Shown one piece after another: positions 15,440 to 24,600 of a stretch of DNA of 47,326 nt (within the stretch, counting starts at the first letter, position 1; each line of letters starts with the position of its first letter). The translations under genes were made by a program, and so were the position numbers. Below the pieces are notes generated by a model, which worked only from the letters and a program-made list of their open reading frames with translations, did no database searches and was not told where the DNA came from. The DNA comes from Actinomycetota bacterium (GTDB taxonomy: Bacteria; Actinomycetota; Acidimicrobiia; Acidimicrobiales; Palsa-688), in contig JAJPKN010000028.1 of NCBI GenBank assembly GCA_021323695.1, positions 1 to 47,326 of the forward strand, written 5' to 3'.

Positions 15440-17338
15440 ATGGGCAAGCACGGGGCAGAGGGGAACAGGACCGCCAACCAAAGCCGTGGCCTCCAGCTGG
15501 CAGCCGGCGTCACCAGCGTGGCCTTGGCAGCTTCCCTGCTGGGGTGCGCACCGAGCCGTCTGCCCGCCGCCCCCACCCCAGCTCCCACCGGCTCGGCCTC
15601 GTCGGGCGCTGCCTCGGCCGGCCCTGGGCCAGGGGCCACGGCTGGCACCAGAGCCACGGCTGGCACCCAGGCCAAGGCTGGCCCCAAGGCTACTGCTGGG
15701 CCGGGGGCTACGGCCGGACCGGGGGCAGGCAGCTCCGGGCCGGCTGCCGGGACGGCACTGGTGGTCGCCGGCCACGTCGAGGCGAGGCTGGGCGACAACT
15801 TCAACCCGTTCGCCCCCTCCAGCACCCTTTCGCAGGTTGGCGCCCTGGCGTTCATCTACGAGCCCCTGCTGCTGTACAACGACCTGCAGGTCGACCGCTA
15901 CTACCCCTGGCTAGCCGAGTCATGGAGCTTCAGCCTGAGCGGCCAGGCCATAACGTTTTACCTGCGGCCCGGCGTGACCTGGGACGACGGCTCGGCTCTC
16001 ACAGCAGGCGACGTCGCGTACACGTTCAACTTGCTCCGCGAGTACCCGGACGTCAACCCGGCCGGCATCCCCATCGTCTCGGCCGTAGCCACCAGCCCGG
16101 AGGTCTTCACGCTGACGCTGAGCCGGCCGGGCTGGGCTTACCTGTACGACATCGCTCGAGTCCCCGTCGTGAAGGACGGTTTCGCCCAGGGCCATGACCC
16201 CGGCCGGTACTTGGTGCACGACCCCGATGGCACCGGCCCGTTCTGGCTGGCCAAAGCCAGTGACCTCACCCCCAGCTCCCTCGTGCTGCACGCCCGGCGG
16301 GGCTACTGGCAAGCCGGCCAACCACAGTTCCAAGAGCTGGTCTTCCCCACCTTCCAGGACAGCGCGGAGGCGGCCGAGGCACTTGTGAAAGGCAAGCTGG
16401 ACTGGTCGGGCCCTCTGCCCGGGGCCAACGTGGCCCACCTGCCCAAGCAAGGCCCCGGCCTCCAGGTCTGGCTGCCACCCGTCAGCTCCGTCTGGTTGGT
16501 GCCAAACCTGGCTCGTTGGCCGCTCAGCTCGCTGGCTGTACGTCAGGCGCTCAGCGCCGCCGCCGACCGCCAGGCCCTTTCCAGTGCGACGCTGGGTGGC
16601 CAGGAACCACCGGCCACCACCAGTTCTGGCCTGGTGCTGCCCACCGACCGCCAGTACCTCGACGCTCACCAGGCGAACGACCTGAGCACCAGGGCCAACC
16701 CCGCCGAGGTACGGGCCATCATGGCCCGGGCCGGGTTCCGCATGACCAAGGCGGGGTACTGGGCCAGCCCCACCGGCAGGCTGGTCAGCTTCAGCATCGA
16801 AGAACCCCAGGGCTCCCCTTACGGAACGACGGCCTTGGTGTTGGCCCAGCAGTTCCGGGCGTCCGGCTTCGACGTCGTGGCCAACATGGTCCCAGCCGGG
16901 CAGCTGTCGGCCCAGCTGGCAGCCGGGCACTACGACGCGACCGTCCTCCCGGGCTCCACCGGCCCGACCCCCTTCTACATGTACCGGGACCTCCTCGACC
17001 CTTCTTTGCTCCAAGGGGGCGTGGCGCACGGCGGCGACTACGAAAGGCTGGGACCGGCTACGAGCCCGTCGGTAGCAGCCCGTGCCACAGCTGCCCTGGA
17101 GCACTACGAAGACAGCCCAACGGGCTCCCCCGCGGCCAACGCAGCCATCCGTGAACTGGCCTCCGTGGTGTCAGCCCGCCTGCCGGTAGTGCCCCTCTTG
17201 TACAGCGTGGCATGGGGGGCCTGCAGCACTGAGCACGCCGTCGGCTGGCCCAACGCCAACGAGCCGTACGAACCTCCGGAGCCAGCGCCGCCCTTCGACC
17301 TCTACACGGTTCTGCAGCTGACCCCAGTGGCCAGCTAG
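15440..17338 (+). CDS. Family-5 ABC solute-binding lipoprotein
   Basis: The protein has 632 residues. The lipobox LLGC (Cys36) is followed by a low-complexity Ala/Gly/Thr/Pro linker (about 40-105) made of ATAG-type units. Then comes an SBP_bac_5 (DppA/OppA-like) domain: YEPLLLYNDLQVDRYYPWLA, WSFSLSGQAITFYLRPGVTW and DGSALTAGDVAYTFNLL. Such proteins bind oligopeptides, nickel or, in some bacteria, cellobiose and other oligosaccharides. The gene starts 37 bases after lacI, so a role in the glucoside unit is plausible. No permease or ATPase gene of the Dpp/Opp type lies in the window, so it must rely on a system elsewhere or act as a sensor. Confidence 0.88.
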   Translation: MGKHGAEGNRTANQSRGLQLAAGVTSVALAASLLGCAPSRLPAAPTPAPTGSASSGAASAGPGPGATAGTRATAGTQAKAGPKATAGPGATAGPGAGSSGPAAGTALVVAGHVEARLGDNFNPFAPSSTLSQVGALAFIYEPLLLYNDLQVDRYYPWLAESWSFSLSGQAITFYLRPGVTWDDGSALTAGDVAYTFNLLREYPDVNPAGIPIVSAVATSPEVFTLTLSRPGWAYLYDIARVPVVKDGFAQGHDPGRYLVHDPDGTGPFWLAKASDLTPSSLVLHARRGYWQAGQPQFQELVFPTFQDSAEAAEALVKGKLDWSGPLPGANVAHLPKQGPGLQVWLPPVSSVWLVPNLARWPLSSLAVRQALSAAADRQALSSATLGGQEPPATTSSGLVLPTDRQYLDAHQANDLSTRANPAEVRAIMARAGFRMTKAGYWASPTGRLVSFSIEEPQGSPYGTTALVLAQQFRASGFDVVANMVPAGQLSAQLAAGHYDATVLPGSTGPTPFYMYRDLLDPSLLQGGVAHGGDYERLGPATSPSVAARATAALEHYEDSPTGSPAANAAIRELASVVSARLPVVPLLYSVAWGACSTEHAVGWPNANEPYEPPEPAPPFDLYTVLQLTPVAS

Positions 17339-17442
17339 CACTGCTTGCCGTGGGGGCCGGAGCCTCGCCCAGGTGAGGGTGCGGCCCAGGGAGGCCTGGG
17401 GCCCGCTGCTTGCCGCAGCCGAACGGGCCTACGGTGGGGGCC

Positions 17443-18186
17443 ATGGACCAGGCCATGGACGACGAGCTCGGGCCTATAGGCAACCGGCTCCCCGCCGACC
17501 AGGCCGCAGGCAACCCGGACCAGGCCGCAGGCAACCAACCCACCGGCGACCACCCCCCGGCCAGGCAGCCGGCGGGCGGCCCGCCTGCAGGCGGACGGCG
17601 TAGCTCGCCGACCAGCTGGGCCGGAGGGGCCTCCTTGCGCTACGGCAACCCGTGGGCTGACCCGCCCGAGGCCCGCGACCCGCTACGGAGGCTACGAGGC
17701 CGCCTGGTGCTGCCGGTCACGGTGTGGCTAGCCGGGGCCGCCCCGCCGCCAGGGGCGGGCACGCCGGCAAGCCTTGGGCCTGCCCCTCTGGCCGGCATCA
17801 CGGTGTCCTCGGTGGTCCTGAGCCAGGGGGGGCCACCCATGCTGGCCGGCCTCATATCGCCCACCTCGGACGTAGCCGACCTGATCGCCCAGCCTCCGGG
17901 CCGCTTTGTGGTGCACTTGCTCCACGCTGAGCACCGCAGGCTGGCAGAGCACTTCGGCGGTGACATCCCAGCACCACCGGAAATGCTGGCCACCCGCCCT
18001 TCCGCCCATGGGCCGGCCCTGGAGGCGGTGGCGGACCGGCTGTACTGCCGTGCGGTCAGCCACGAGCCCTTCGGCTGGTCACTGCTCGTACTGGCCGAGG
18101 TGGAGGCGACCGAGGTTGGCCCGGCCGGCAAGGGCTTGGCTTGGTACCACGGCCAGTTCCACACGCTCGGGCCCGGTGCACGATGA
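17443..18186 (+). CDS. Flavin-reductase-like FMN-binding protein
   Basis: The protein has 247 residues. After a 75-residue Gln/Ala/Pro/Gly-rich leader comes a split-barrel domain typical of flavin-reductase-like proteins. It has LVLPVTVWLAG, GITVSSVVLSQGGPPMLAGLISPTSD-type flavin contact residues, RFVVHLLHAEHRRLAEHFGG, and LYCRAVSHEPFGWSLLVLAEVEA. These proteins bind FMN and reduce flavins or act as small-molecule oxidoreductases. TACGGT seven bases upstream of the ATG fits a leaderless start; ATG 17455 is possible. The leader contains a short repeat (DQAAGNPDQAAGNQ) from duplicated DNA near 17498-17535. Partner enzyme not evident. Confidence 0.75.
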   Translation: MDQAMDDELGPIGNRLPADQAAGNPDQAAGNQPTGDHPPARQPAGGPPAGGRRSSPTSWAGGASLRYGNPWADPPEARDPLRRLRGRLVLPVTVWLAGAAPPPGAGTPASLGPAPLAGITVSSVVLSQGGPPMLAGLISPTSDVADLIAQPPGRFVVHLLHAEHRRLAEHFGGDIPAPPEMLATRPSAHGPALEAVADRLYCRAVSHEPFGWSLLVLAEVEATEVGPAGKGLAWYHGQFHTLGPGAR

Positions 18187-18250
18187 CCAGCGCCTATGGC
18201 CAGCCCTCCGGCACCTCTAAGAACCAGGTCTAGATCGACAAACCTCTATG

Positions 18251-18256
18251 TAAACT
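18251..18256 (+). promoter_or_regulatory. Candidate -10 box before the structured leader
   Basis: TAAACT would place the RNA start near 18263, right at the first strong stem of the leader. A convincing -35 box is not seen at 17 bases. Confidence 0.3.
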
Positions 18257-18260
18257 GTTG

Positions 18261-18360
18261 ACGTGGGCGCTGGCTGGACCTCGCCAGGGTACCCACGTCG
18301 AGGCCACCGCCGCGAGGCCTGGGAAGCCATGCGCCTACAGTTCCTGCTTTTTGGGGAACA
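18261..18360 (+). ncRNA. Hairpin-rich 5' leader of the small membrane protein gene
   Basis: Three stems can be drawn in about 100 bases. The first is a two-part stem: ACGTGGG (18261-18267) with CCCACGT (18292-18298), enclosing CTGGC (18270-18274) with GCCAG (18283-18287). The second is AGGCC with GGCCT (18301-18319). The third is GTTCC (18340-18344) with GGAAC (18355-18359), whose 3' side abuts the GAGGAGG ribosome site. It does not match a riboswitch class I recognise. It could be a regulatory leader or simply a stable untranslated region. Confidence 0.35.
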
Positions 18361-18378
18361 GAGGAGGTGCTGGTCAAC

Positions 18379-18735
18379 GTGTACGTGTTCGGGATAGCTG
18401 CACTGCTCGGGTTGGGCGTGATGTGCGTGGCGCGCTGGTTCCAGCTGCCCTTGCGCTTGGTACGCCACAAGCTGAACTTCTCGCTCTACCCGGTGCTCGA
18501 GGTGGCCCTGGGGACCGGCGCGGCCTGGGCCATCCATTTCAACCTGTGGTCTTTGTGGCACGTGCCCATGCGTGCCGATTGGGTGGGGGTGACATTGACA
18601 GGTGCCGCCCTCGGTGGGACCGCGCAGTTCTTCACGGAGATCCTGGCCATGTTCTCCGGGCTGGGCCGCAAGCTCAACGACGAGGCCGAGACGATCGAGA
18701 CCGTCGAACGGCCAAAGCTGGGTAGGGCTGCATAG
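18379..18735 (+). CDS. Small integral membrane protein
   Basis: The protein has 118 residues with three probable membrane helices: VFGIAALLGLGVMCVARWF, LYPVLEVALGTGAAWAIHF, and WVGVTLTGAALGGTAQFFT. A charged cytoplasmic tail ends KLNDEAETIETVERPKLG. The GTG at 18379 lies 11 bases after GAGGAGG. A GTG at 18367 would abut that site and is less likely. No family is recognised. The long structured leader and its isolation from neighbours suggest it is individually regulated. Confidence 0.65.
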   Translation: MYVFGIAALLGLGVMCVARWFQLPLRLVRHKLNFSLYPVLEVALGTGAAWAIHFNLWSLWHVPMRADWVGVTLTGAALGGTAQFFTEILAMFSGLGRKLNDEAETIETVERPKLGRAA

Positions 18736-18751
18736 GCCGAAGGCTTGGTAG

Positions 18752-18832
18752 CCAAGCAGCGCTGCCCGGCGGCCAGTGGCCCGGTGGCCAGGTAGCGTTG
18801 CCCCTGCCCAGTGGCCCGGTGGCGCTGCTTGG
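18752..18832. repeat. Inverted repeat enclosing a direct repeat
   Basis: CCAAGCAGCG (18752-18761) and CGCTGCTTGG (18823-18832) are perfect complements 61 bases apart. Between them CCAGTGGCCCGGTGG occurs twice, at 18773-18787 and 18808-18822. The block sits between two plus-strand genes. It could form a long cruciform or RNA stem, but has no T-run and no mobile-element features. Confidence 0.6.
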
Positions 18833-18943
18833 TGCCCGATGGCCCACCAACCGGTGGGGCAGCCAGGCGCGCCCCTGTGGGCACTGGGCTGCCCCAGGGC
18901 AACCTCCGAGAACCGAAGCCGCTCCCGGCCCTAGGGTTTGGCC

Positions 18944-19879
18944 ATGGACCTCCGCATATTCACTGAACCCCAGCAGGGTGCGTCTTACGACCAGCTCCTG
19001 GCGGTGGCGCGCACCGCCGAAGAGCACGGCTTCGGTGCCTTCTTCCGTTCCGACCACCTCCTGCGGATGGGCAGGGCCACCGGCTTGCCCGCCTACACCG
19101 ATGCTTGGACAACCCTCGCCGGGCTGGCTCGGGACACCAGCACCATACGGCTCGGCACCCTGGTCACCCCGGTCACCTTCAGGCCGGTCGGCAGCTTCCC
19201 CGCCATAGTCGCCCAGGTCGACCACATGAGCGGCGGCCGGCTCGAAGTGGGGCTGGGGGCCGGCTGGTACAAGGAGGAGCACGAGGCCTATGGCCTCCCG
19301 TTCCCTGGTCCGAAGGCCCGTTACGACCTCCTGGAGGACCAGTTGCAGATCCTCTTCGGGCTCTGGTCGGCCGGGCCGGGGGAAGGCTTTGACTTCTCGG
19401 GCCGGACATGCAGTGTGCACCTGCAGGCCGACCCGCTGCGCCCTCTGCAGCGGCCTCACCCGCCGGTCATATTGGGGGGCGCGGGCGGACGGCGCAACTC
19501 GCGGCTGGCAGCTGCCTACGCCAACGAGTTCAATGTCCCCTTTGCACCTCTGGAGCAGGTGAAAGCTGTCTACGGTGCTGTCCGCCAGCGCTGCGAAGCC
19601 ACAGGGCGCGACCCAGCCAGCATGGTCTGGTCGGTGGCGCAGGTCCTGTGCTGCGGGGCTTCCGAGGCCGAGGTCGCCCGGCGGGCCAACGCCATCGGGA
19701 GGGAGGTAGGCGAGCTGCGTGCCAACGGGCTGGCCGGGCTCCCGGGGGAGGTGCTGGACAAGATCGGGGCCTTCGCCCGAGCCGGGGCCCAGCGCATCTA
19801 CCTCCAGGTGCTCGACCTTTCCGACCTAGACCACTTGCACCTGGTGGCTGAGGAGGTCATGGCCCACCTGCCGGGCTGA
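18944..19879 (+). CDS. LLM-class F420-dependent oxidoreductase
   Basis: The 311-residue protein has the luciferase-like monooxygenase TIM barrel. FGAFFRSDHLLRMG lies near the front, RLGTLVTPVTFRPVGSFP is a cofactor loop typical of F420 users, and DHMSGGRLEVGLGAGWYKEEHEAYG is the signature segment. PPVILGGAGGR and a C-terminal LQVLDLSDLDHL follow. Members oxidise or reduce diverse substrates with F420 or FMN; none can be named here. TAGGGT sits six bases before the ATG at 18944, suggesting a leaderless message. It is the second likely F420 enzyme in the window. Confidence 0.9.
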   Translation: MDLRIFTEPQQGASYDQLLAVARTAEEHGFGAFFRSDHLLRMGRATGLPAYTDAWTTLAGLARDTSTIRLGTLVTPVTFRPVGSFPAIVAQVDHMSGGRLEVGLGAGWYKEEHEAYGLPFPGPKARYDLLEDQLQILFGLWSAGPGEGFDFSGRTCSVHLQADPLRPLQRPHPPVILGGAGGRRNSRLAAAYANEFNVPFAPLEQVKAVYGAVRQRCEATGRDPASMVWSVAQVLCCGASEAEVARRANAIGREVGELRANGLAGLPGEVLDKIGAFARAGAQRIYLQVLDLSDLDHLHLVAEEVMAHLPG

Positions 19880-19996
19880 GCCAACCTCGGCCCGCCACCG
19901 GGCCTCGGCTCTGGGCGAGGCCAGCTCCTGCTGCCCGTGACCCCTGCTACTGGGGGACCTCTTCCAGGTTGGCGGCCTTCCTTCTAACATGTGCCA

Positions 19997-21268
19997 ATGG
20001 CCAAGCCGCGCTGGTCCGGCGCCCAGGTGCGGCGCGGTTGGCTAAGAGGGGTTGGCGCTTTGGCCCTCATGAGCGCCGGCACTACCGGGACGGCCCTGGC
20101 CGCAGCCAGCCACAGTGGTACGGCTGGGCGGTCCCTGGTGGATGCTGGCTGGTGGGGAGAGTGGGCCACTGCCGAGCTGAGCCCATCCGCGGAACTGCAC
20201 GCGACCGGTACCTCGGCTCACGACTTCTTCGGTGCATCGGTTGCTGCTTCCGGGACCGAGGTCGTGGTCGGCGTCCCCTACCTCTCAGGGGGTAGGGCGT
20301 ACGTCTTCACGGAGGCGGCCAAGCGTTGGCGCCAGGTGGCCGCGCTCAAGGGCTCGGACGTGCGCGCCGGGGACTTCTTCGGCATCAGCGTCGCCGTCTC
20401 CGGCCCCACGATCGTAGTCGGAGCCAACGGCCGCGATGGAGGCACAGGGCGCGCTTATGTCTTTGCCAGGACTGCTCGCGGGTGGGAGCAAACGGCAGAA
20501 CTTAGCGGTCCTGGCCTCCAACCGGGCGACGGCTTTGGCAGCTCGGTGGCCGTGTGGGGCAAGACGATCGTCGTAGGCGCCCCTTTCAGGGGCTCGTTCT
20601 CTGGGGTGGTGGACGTCTTCCAAAGGGCCCACAAGGGCTGGCGCCGCACAGCGCAACTGCGAGGGAGCGACACGCTGGCCGGTGATAACTTTGGCTACGC
20701 GGTCGCAGTATCGAGCAACAACATTGTCATAGGTGCACCTGGGCACGGGGCGGGCACCGGTAGGGCCTACGTCTTCGAGCCGGGCCAGGGTGGTTGGCGG
20801 CAAGAAAGCGAGCTCAAGGGTGCTGACAGCGTCCCGGGTGACAACTTCGGCTACTCGGTCGCGATCTCGGGTGCTACCTTGGTCGCCGGTGCGTCTTGGC
20901 ACGGCTCAGGGACGGGTGCGGGTTATGTCTTCAGCCGGAGCTTTCTTGGCTGGCGCCAGTCCGCCGAGCTGAAGGGGACGGGTACTGTCGCAGGGGACAC
21001 CTTCGGCAACTGCGTAGCCATCTCGGGGCCGACCATAGTGGTCGGTGCGCCCCTGCACGCCAAGAGGGCGGGAGAGGTTTACATGTTCCAGCAGTCGGTT
21101 GGCCACTGGCGCCAGGTGGCGGCAACGCGAGGCCCAGACACCGTGGCAGGGGACGCCTTCGGCACTTCAGTGGCCATTTCTGGCGCGACCGTCGCGATTG
21201 CAGCCAGCGGCCACAACGATGGTAGGGGGACGGTCTACGTCCTGCAGGAAAGCCCCTCTGGCACCTGA
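19997..21268 (+). CDS. Secreted seven-repeat FG-GAP propeller protein
   Basis: The 423-residue protein opens with AQVRRGWLRGVGALALMS and an ALAAAS cleavage region. The RRGWLR run is close to a Tat motif. Seven repeats of about 50 residues follow, each with GDxFGxSVAxSGxTIVVGAP, then GRAYVF and WRQxAELKG. That is the number expected for a closed FG-GAP/integrin-alpha-type beta-propeller, a fold used for carbohydrate or protein contact outside the cell. There are no sorting signals or membrane anchors. TAACAT six bases before ATG 19997 fits a leaderless start; GTG 19991 is the alternative. Confidence 0.85.
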   Translation: MAKPRWSGAQVRRGWLRGVGALALMSAGTTGTALAAASHSGTAGRSLVDAGWWGEWATAELSPSAELHATGTSAHDFFGASVAASGTEVVVGVPYLSGGRAYVFTEAAKRWRQVAALKGSDVRAGDFFGISVAVSGPTIVVGANGRDGGTGRAYVFARTARGWEQTAELSGPGLQPGDGFGSSVAVWGKTIVVGAPFRGSFSGVVDVFQRAHKGWRRTAQLRGSDTLAGDNFGYAVAVSSNNIVIGAPGHGAGTGRAYVFEPGQGGWRQESELKGADSVPGDNFGYSVAISGATLVAGASWHGSGTGAGYVFSRSFLGWRQSAELKGTGTVAGDTFGNCVAISGPTIVVGAPLHAKRAGEVYMFQQSVGHWRQVAATRGPDTVAGDAFGTSVAISGATVAIAASGHNDGRGTVYVLQESPSGT

Positions 21269-21349
21269 GACAGGTCGCGCCGTGGCCTAGCCAACCGAGC
21301 ACGGTAGCCGGAAAGCCAAGCACACACGTCAAGTGACAAGGAGGCTGCC

Positions 21350-21529
21350 GTGAGAAGTCATGCGGCTGTCAGGGACGGCGAGCTGGCCAGATCGCCTCCG
21401 ACCAGTGTTCCCCTGGTGCCAGCACCGAGGCACCCTTCACAGCCACGGGCGGTTTGGGCCCGACGGCACCCTCACAGTGGCCAGGCCATCAAGCTGCGCG
21501 CAGGAAGGCCAAGTTCGCCGTCATGGTAG
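21350..21529 (+). CDS. Possible small protein (59 residues)
   Basis: A GTG at 21350 is preceded by AAGGAGG with five bases between, one of the best ribosome sites in the window. The frame then stays open for 59 codons, rich in Arg, Pro and Ser, and ends at TAG 21527-21529. No domain, signal or membrane segment is seen and codon use is not strongly coding-like. It lies in the gap between the FG-GAP gene and the end of nrdJ. Listed only because of the start signal. Confidence 0.2.
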   Translation: MRSHAAVRDGELARSPPTSVPLVPAPRHPSQPRAVWARRHPHSGQAIKLRAGRPSSPSW

Positions 21530-21616
21530 CCCTGGCTGGCGCGGCCGCCAACCTCCGCCTCGCCCACCTCGCGGCCCAGCCCGCCCCGGGCAGGCGGACC
21601 AGCCCGTCCGCGTCGG

Positions 21617-24600
21617 TCAGGAACAGCCGCTCGTGGTGCCGCACGACGGGCATGCGAAGCAGCTGCCGGCTCGTTGCATCTTCACCCCGCACTGGTAGCA
21701 GTAAGGGGCATCCGTTGCCGATGGGCCGCGACTGGTAGCGGGTGCTGGTGGAGCGAGCGGCCGGGGGACGGCGTCCGCGATTGTGCCGTCCACCCCGGGC
21801 TTGTCGACGACCGAGGCCTCCTCCACTCCCGGCAGGGTCGGCTGGAGGCGTTCGCTGACCGTGAAGATGCCGAGGTCGGCCCTTTCCTCCGGTGCCATGT
21901 ACTCCACAGCCAGCCGCCGGAAGATGTAGTCCACCAACGAAGAAGCAAAGCGCAGCTCGGGGTCGTCGGTCATGCCCGCCGGTTCGAAGCGCATGTTGGT
22001 GAAATGGCGGACAAAGGTGGCGAGCGGCACCCCGTGCTGCAAGCCCATGCTCACCGATATGGCAAACGCGTCCATTATCCCGGCCAGGGTGGAGCCCTGC
22101 TTGGAGACGTTGACGAACACCTCCCCCGGCCGGCCATCGGGGAACTCGCCAACGGTCACGTAGCCCTCGCAGTCGGCCACCCGGAACGAGAACGTGAGCG
22201 ACTTGCGCTTGCGCGGCATGTGCTCGTGGACCGGCTTTTTCACCACCACTGTCTGGCGTTCCAAAGCCTTTTCCAGCTCCGCTACCTTGGCTTCCAGTTC
22301 CGCGTCATGCACCCCCCCGCCAGCCCCGGCTGCGGTGAGCTTCTTGGTGGTGGCCAGTGGTTGGGCAACCTTGCAGTTGTCGCGGTAGATGGCTATGGCC
22401 TTGAGCCCCATCCGCCACGCCTCTATGTGCAGCTGCTCGACGTCCTCCACGGTCACGTCCTCGGGCATGTTCACCGTCTTGCTCAATGCACCGCTTATAA
22501 ACGGTTGGATGGCCGCCATCATCTTCACATGCCCCAAGTAGTGGATCGTGTTGTCCCCCATCGAGCACGCAAAGACAGGCAGGTGCTCGGCCGCCAGGTG
22601 GGGCGCACCCACGATGGACTTGTGCTCGTCGATATAGGCCAATATGTCCGCGACCTGGAGCTCGGAATAGCCAAGGGCGCTCAGGGCACGGGGCACGGTC
22701 TGGTTGACGATGGACATAGTCCCCCCGCCGACCAGCTTCTTCGTCTTCACCAGCCCAAGGTCCGGCTCCACACCAGTGGTGTCGCAGTCCATGAGCAACC
22801 CGATCGTGTTGTGGCTGATGAACCCGTTGGCTATGTAGGTCACGTTCGAGGGCACCGACAGGTCGTAAGTCAGCTCCTCGTCGCCCAGCTCGGCCGAAGA
22901 GACCTCGTCGTAGAAATAGCCCAGGAGCTCGCCCAGCTGGTCGTCCTGCGTACGTTGGTAGAGGTCATGGGCCACGCGCCGGCCTACCCGGACCGGGCCA
23001 GGCCCAGGCACCGGCCCGGCGCTGGGCGCGCCCCCAGTGGGAGCCGAGGGCGCGGTAGCAGCTAGGGCCTCGGCAGGGGCCAGGCGTCCCCAGACCTCCT
23101 GGGGGACCACGACAAAGTCGCGGTCGGTCTCCTCGGCGGGGCCCGGCACCTTCAGCCCGGCCTGCTTGCGGGAGCTGATGAACCCGATCTCCTCCGCCCA
23201 CTGCTGGCAGCGCTCGCGCCCAACGAGGCGGACGACCCCCAGAGGCAGGTGCCTGCCATCAGACGGCCGGCCCGAGACATGGGCCTGAGCTGGGTAGCCC
23301 AAGGCGGCCAGGACGGACTGGACGTCGCGCACCAGGCCCAGCGAGGTCGACTTGAAGACAGGGTAGCCAGCTGCCGTGGTGCCACCGGCCTCGTAGAGGC
23401 CACGCAGGAAGGCGGCGTACACGTCGGGGTCGTTGGACGCCAGCACTGCGTCCGGGACATGGGCCACGAGGCCCAACGACGCCTGGCCGGGCGGCGGCAA
23501 CCGCTTGGAGAACCCACATGCTTCCCACCACGGGACCAGGTGCGAGGAACTGAACGTCACCTCGGTGCGGCCGCCCTTGGCCGTGACCGAAGCCTCTACG
23601 CCGAAACAGGCCTTGCCCAGCAGGCGCAGCCGTTCGGTCACGTCGAAGTCGTCCTCGGCCACCACCAGGCGCAGGCAACGGCGGTCGAGGGAACCCCCGC
23701 CCATGAAATAGCCAACCAGCTCGGCCAGCTCCGGGGTCATGGCCCGGGGGACGGCGCCATGGCGCTCTCCTGCCCCAGCGCCTGGCAACGGGGGGAGGGC
23801 CACGACTTGGGGCTCGCCTACCAACTGGCCCAGCTTCAGGGGCACCACGTCGCCTTGGCCCAGGTCAGCCAGGCGCTTCCACTCCCAGCCGCCGGTGGCC
23901 GGGTCGACCACCTTGACCCGGTGCTGGGGTGTCCCCTGCAACCGGTAACCCCGGGCTGTCTCGACCGTGACCACCGGCTCCAACCCGTTCACGTAGAACT
24001 TGGTCGCCTCCCGGGCACCCTCGTCCGTGCCCACCTTGACCCCCAGGTCCTGCCATTGCGGGCCGTCGGGGTCGCCCAGGCGGCCCAGACGGGCCAGGCC
24101 CCGCTCGGTCGGCACCAGGGAACCCCCCACCAGGCACCCGGTCGGTGCGAGGACAGTCGCCTGCGAGTTGCGCACCCCGTACACCTCGGCGACCTCCACC
24201 GCGTTGTCCCATGCCTCCTGAGCAGCCGACAGCAGCTCAGGCGGCACCAGCTCCTCGTCGATCTTGGCAGCTTCAGCCCTGTGCATCCGCAGGACCCTGA
24301 GCATGGGCTCACGGTTGTCGTGGAAACCGGCGAACGGCCCCATGCGAGCAGCTGTCCGAGCCGAGGTGGCATAGGCATGGCCGGTCATAAGGGCAGTGAT
24401 GGCCGCCGCCCAGGCCCGGCCTGCAGCCGAGTCGTAAGGGATCCCTTGTGCCATCAACAGCGCCCCCAGGTTGGCATAACCAAGCCCGAGCTGGCGGAAG
24501 CGCCGTGACGTCTTGGCGATGGCCTCCGTTGGGTAATCAGCGTTGCCTACCAGTACCTCCTGGCCGGTGAACACGACCTCTACTGCCGCCTTGAACCCCT

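Noticed and set aside
15920..17104. 394-codon minus-strand frame inside the solute-binding protein gene
   Set aside because: Shadow of a well-supported lipoprotein gene; no start signal or motif.
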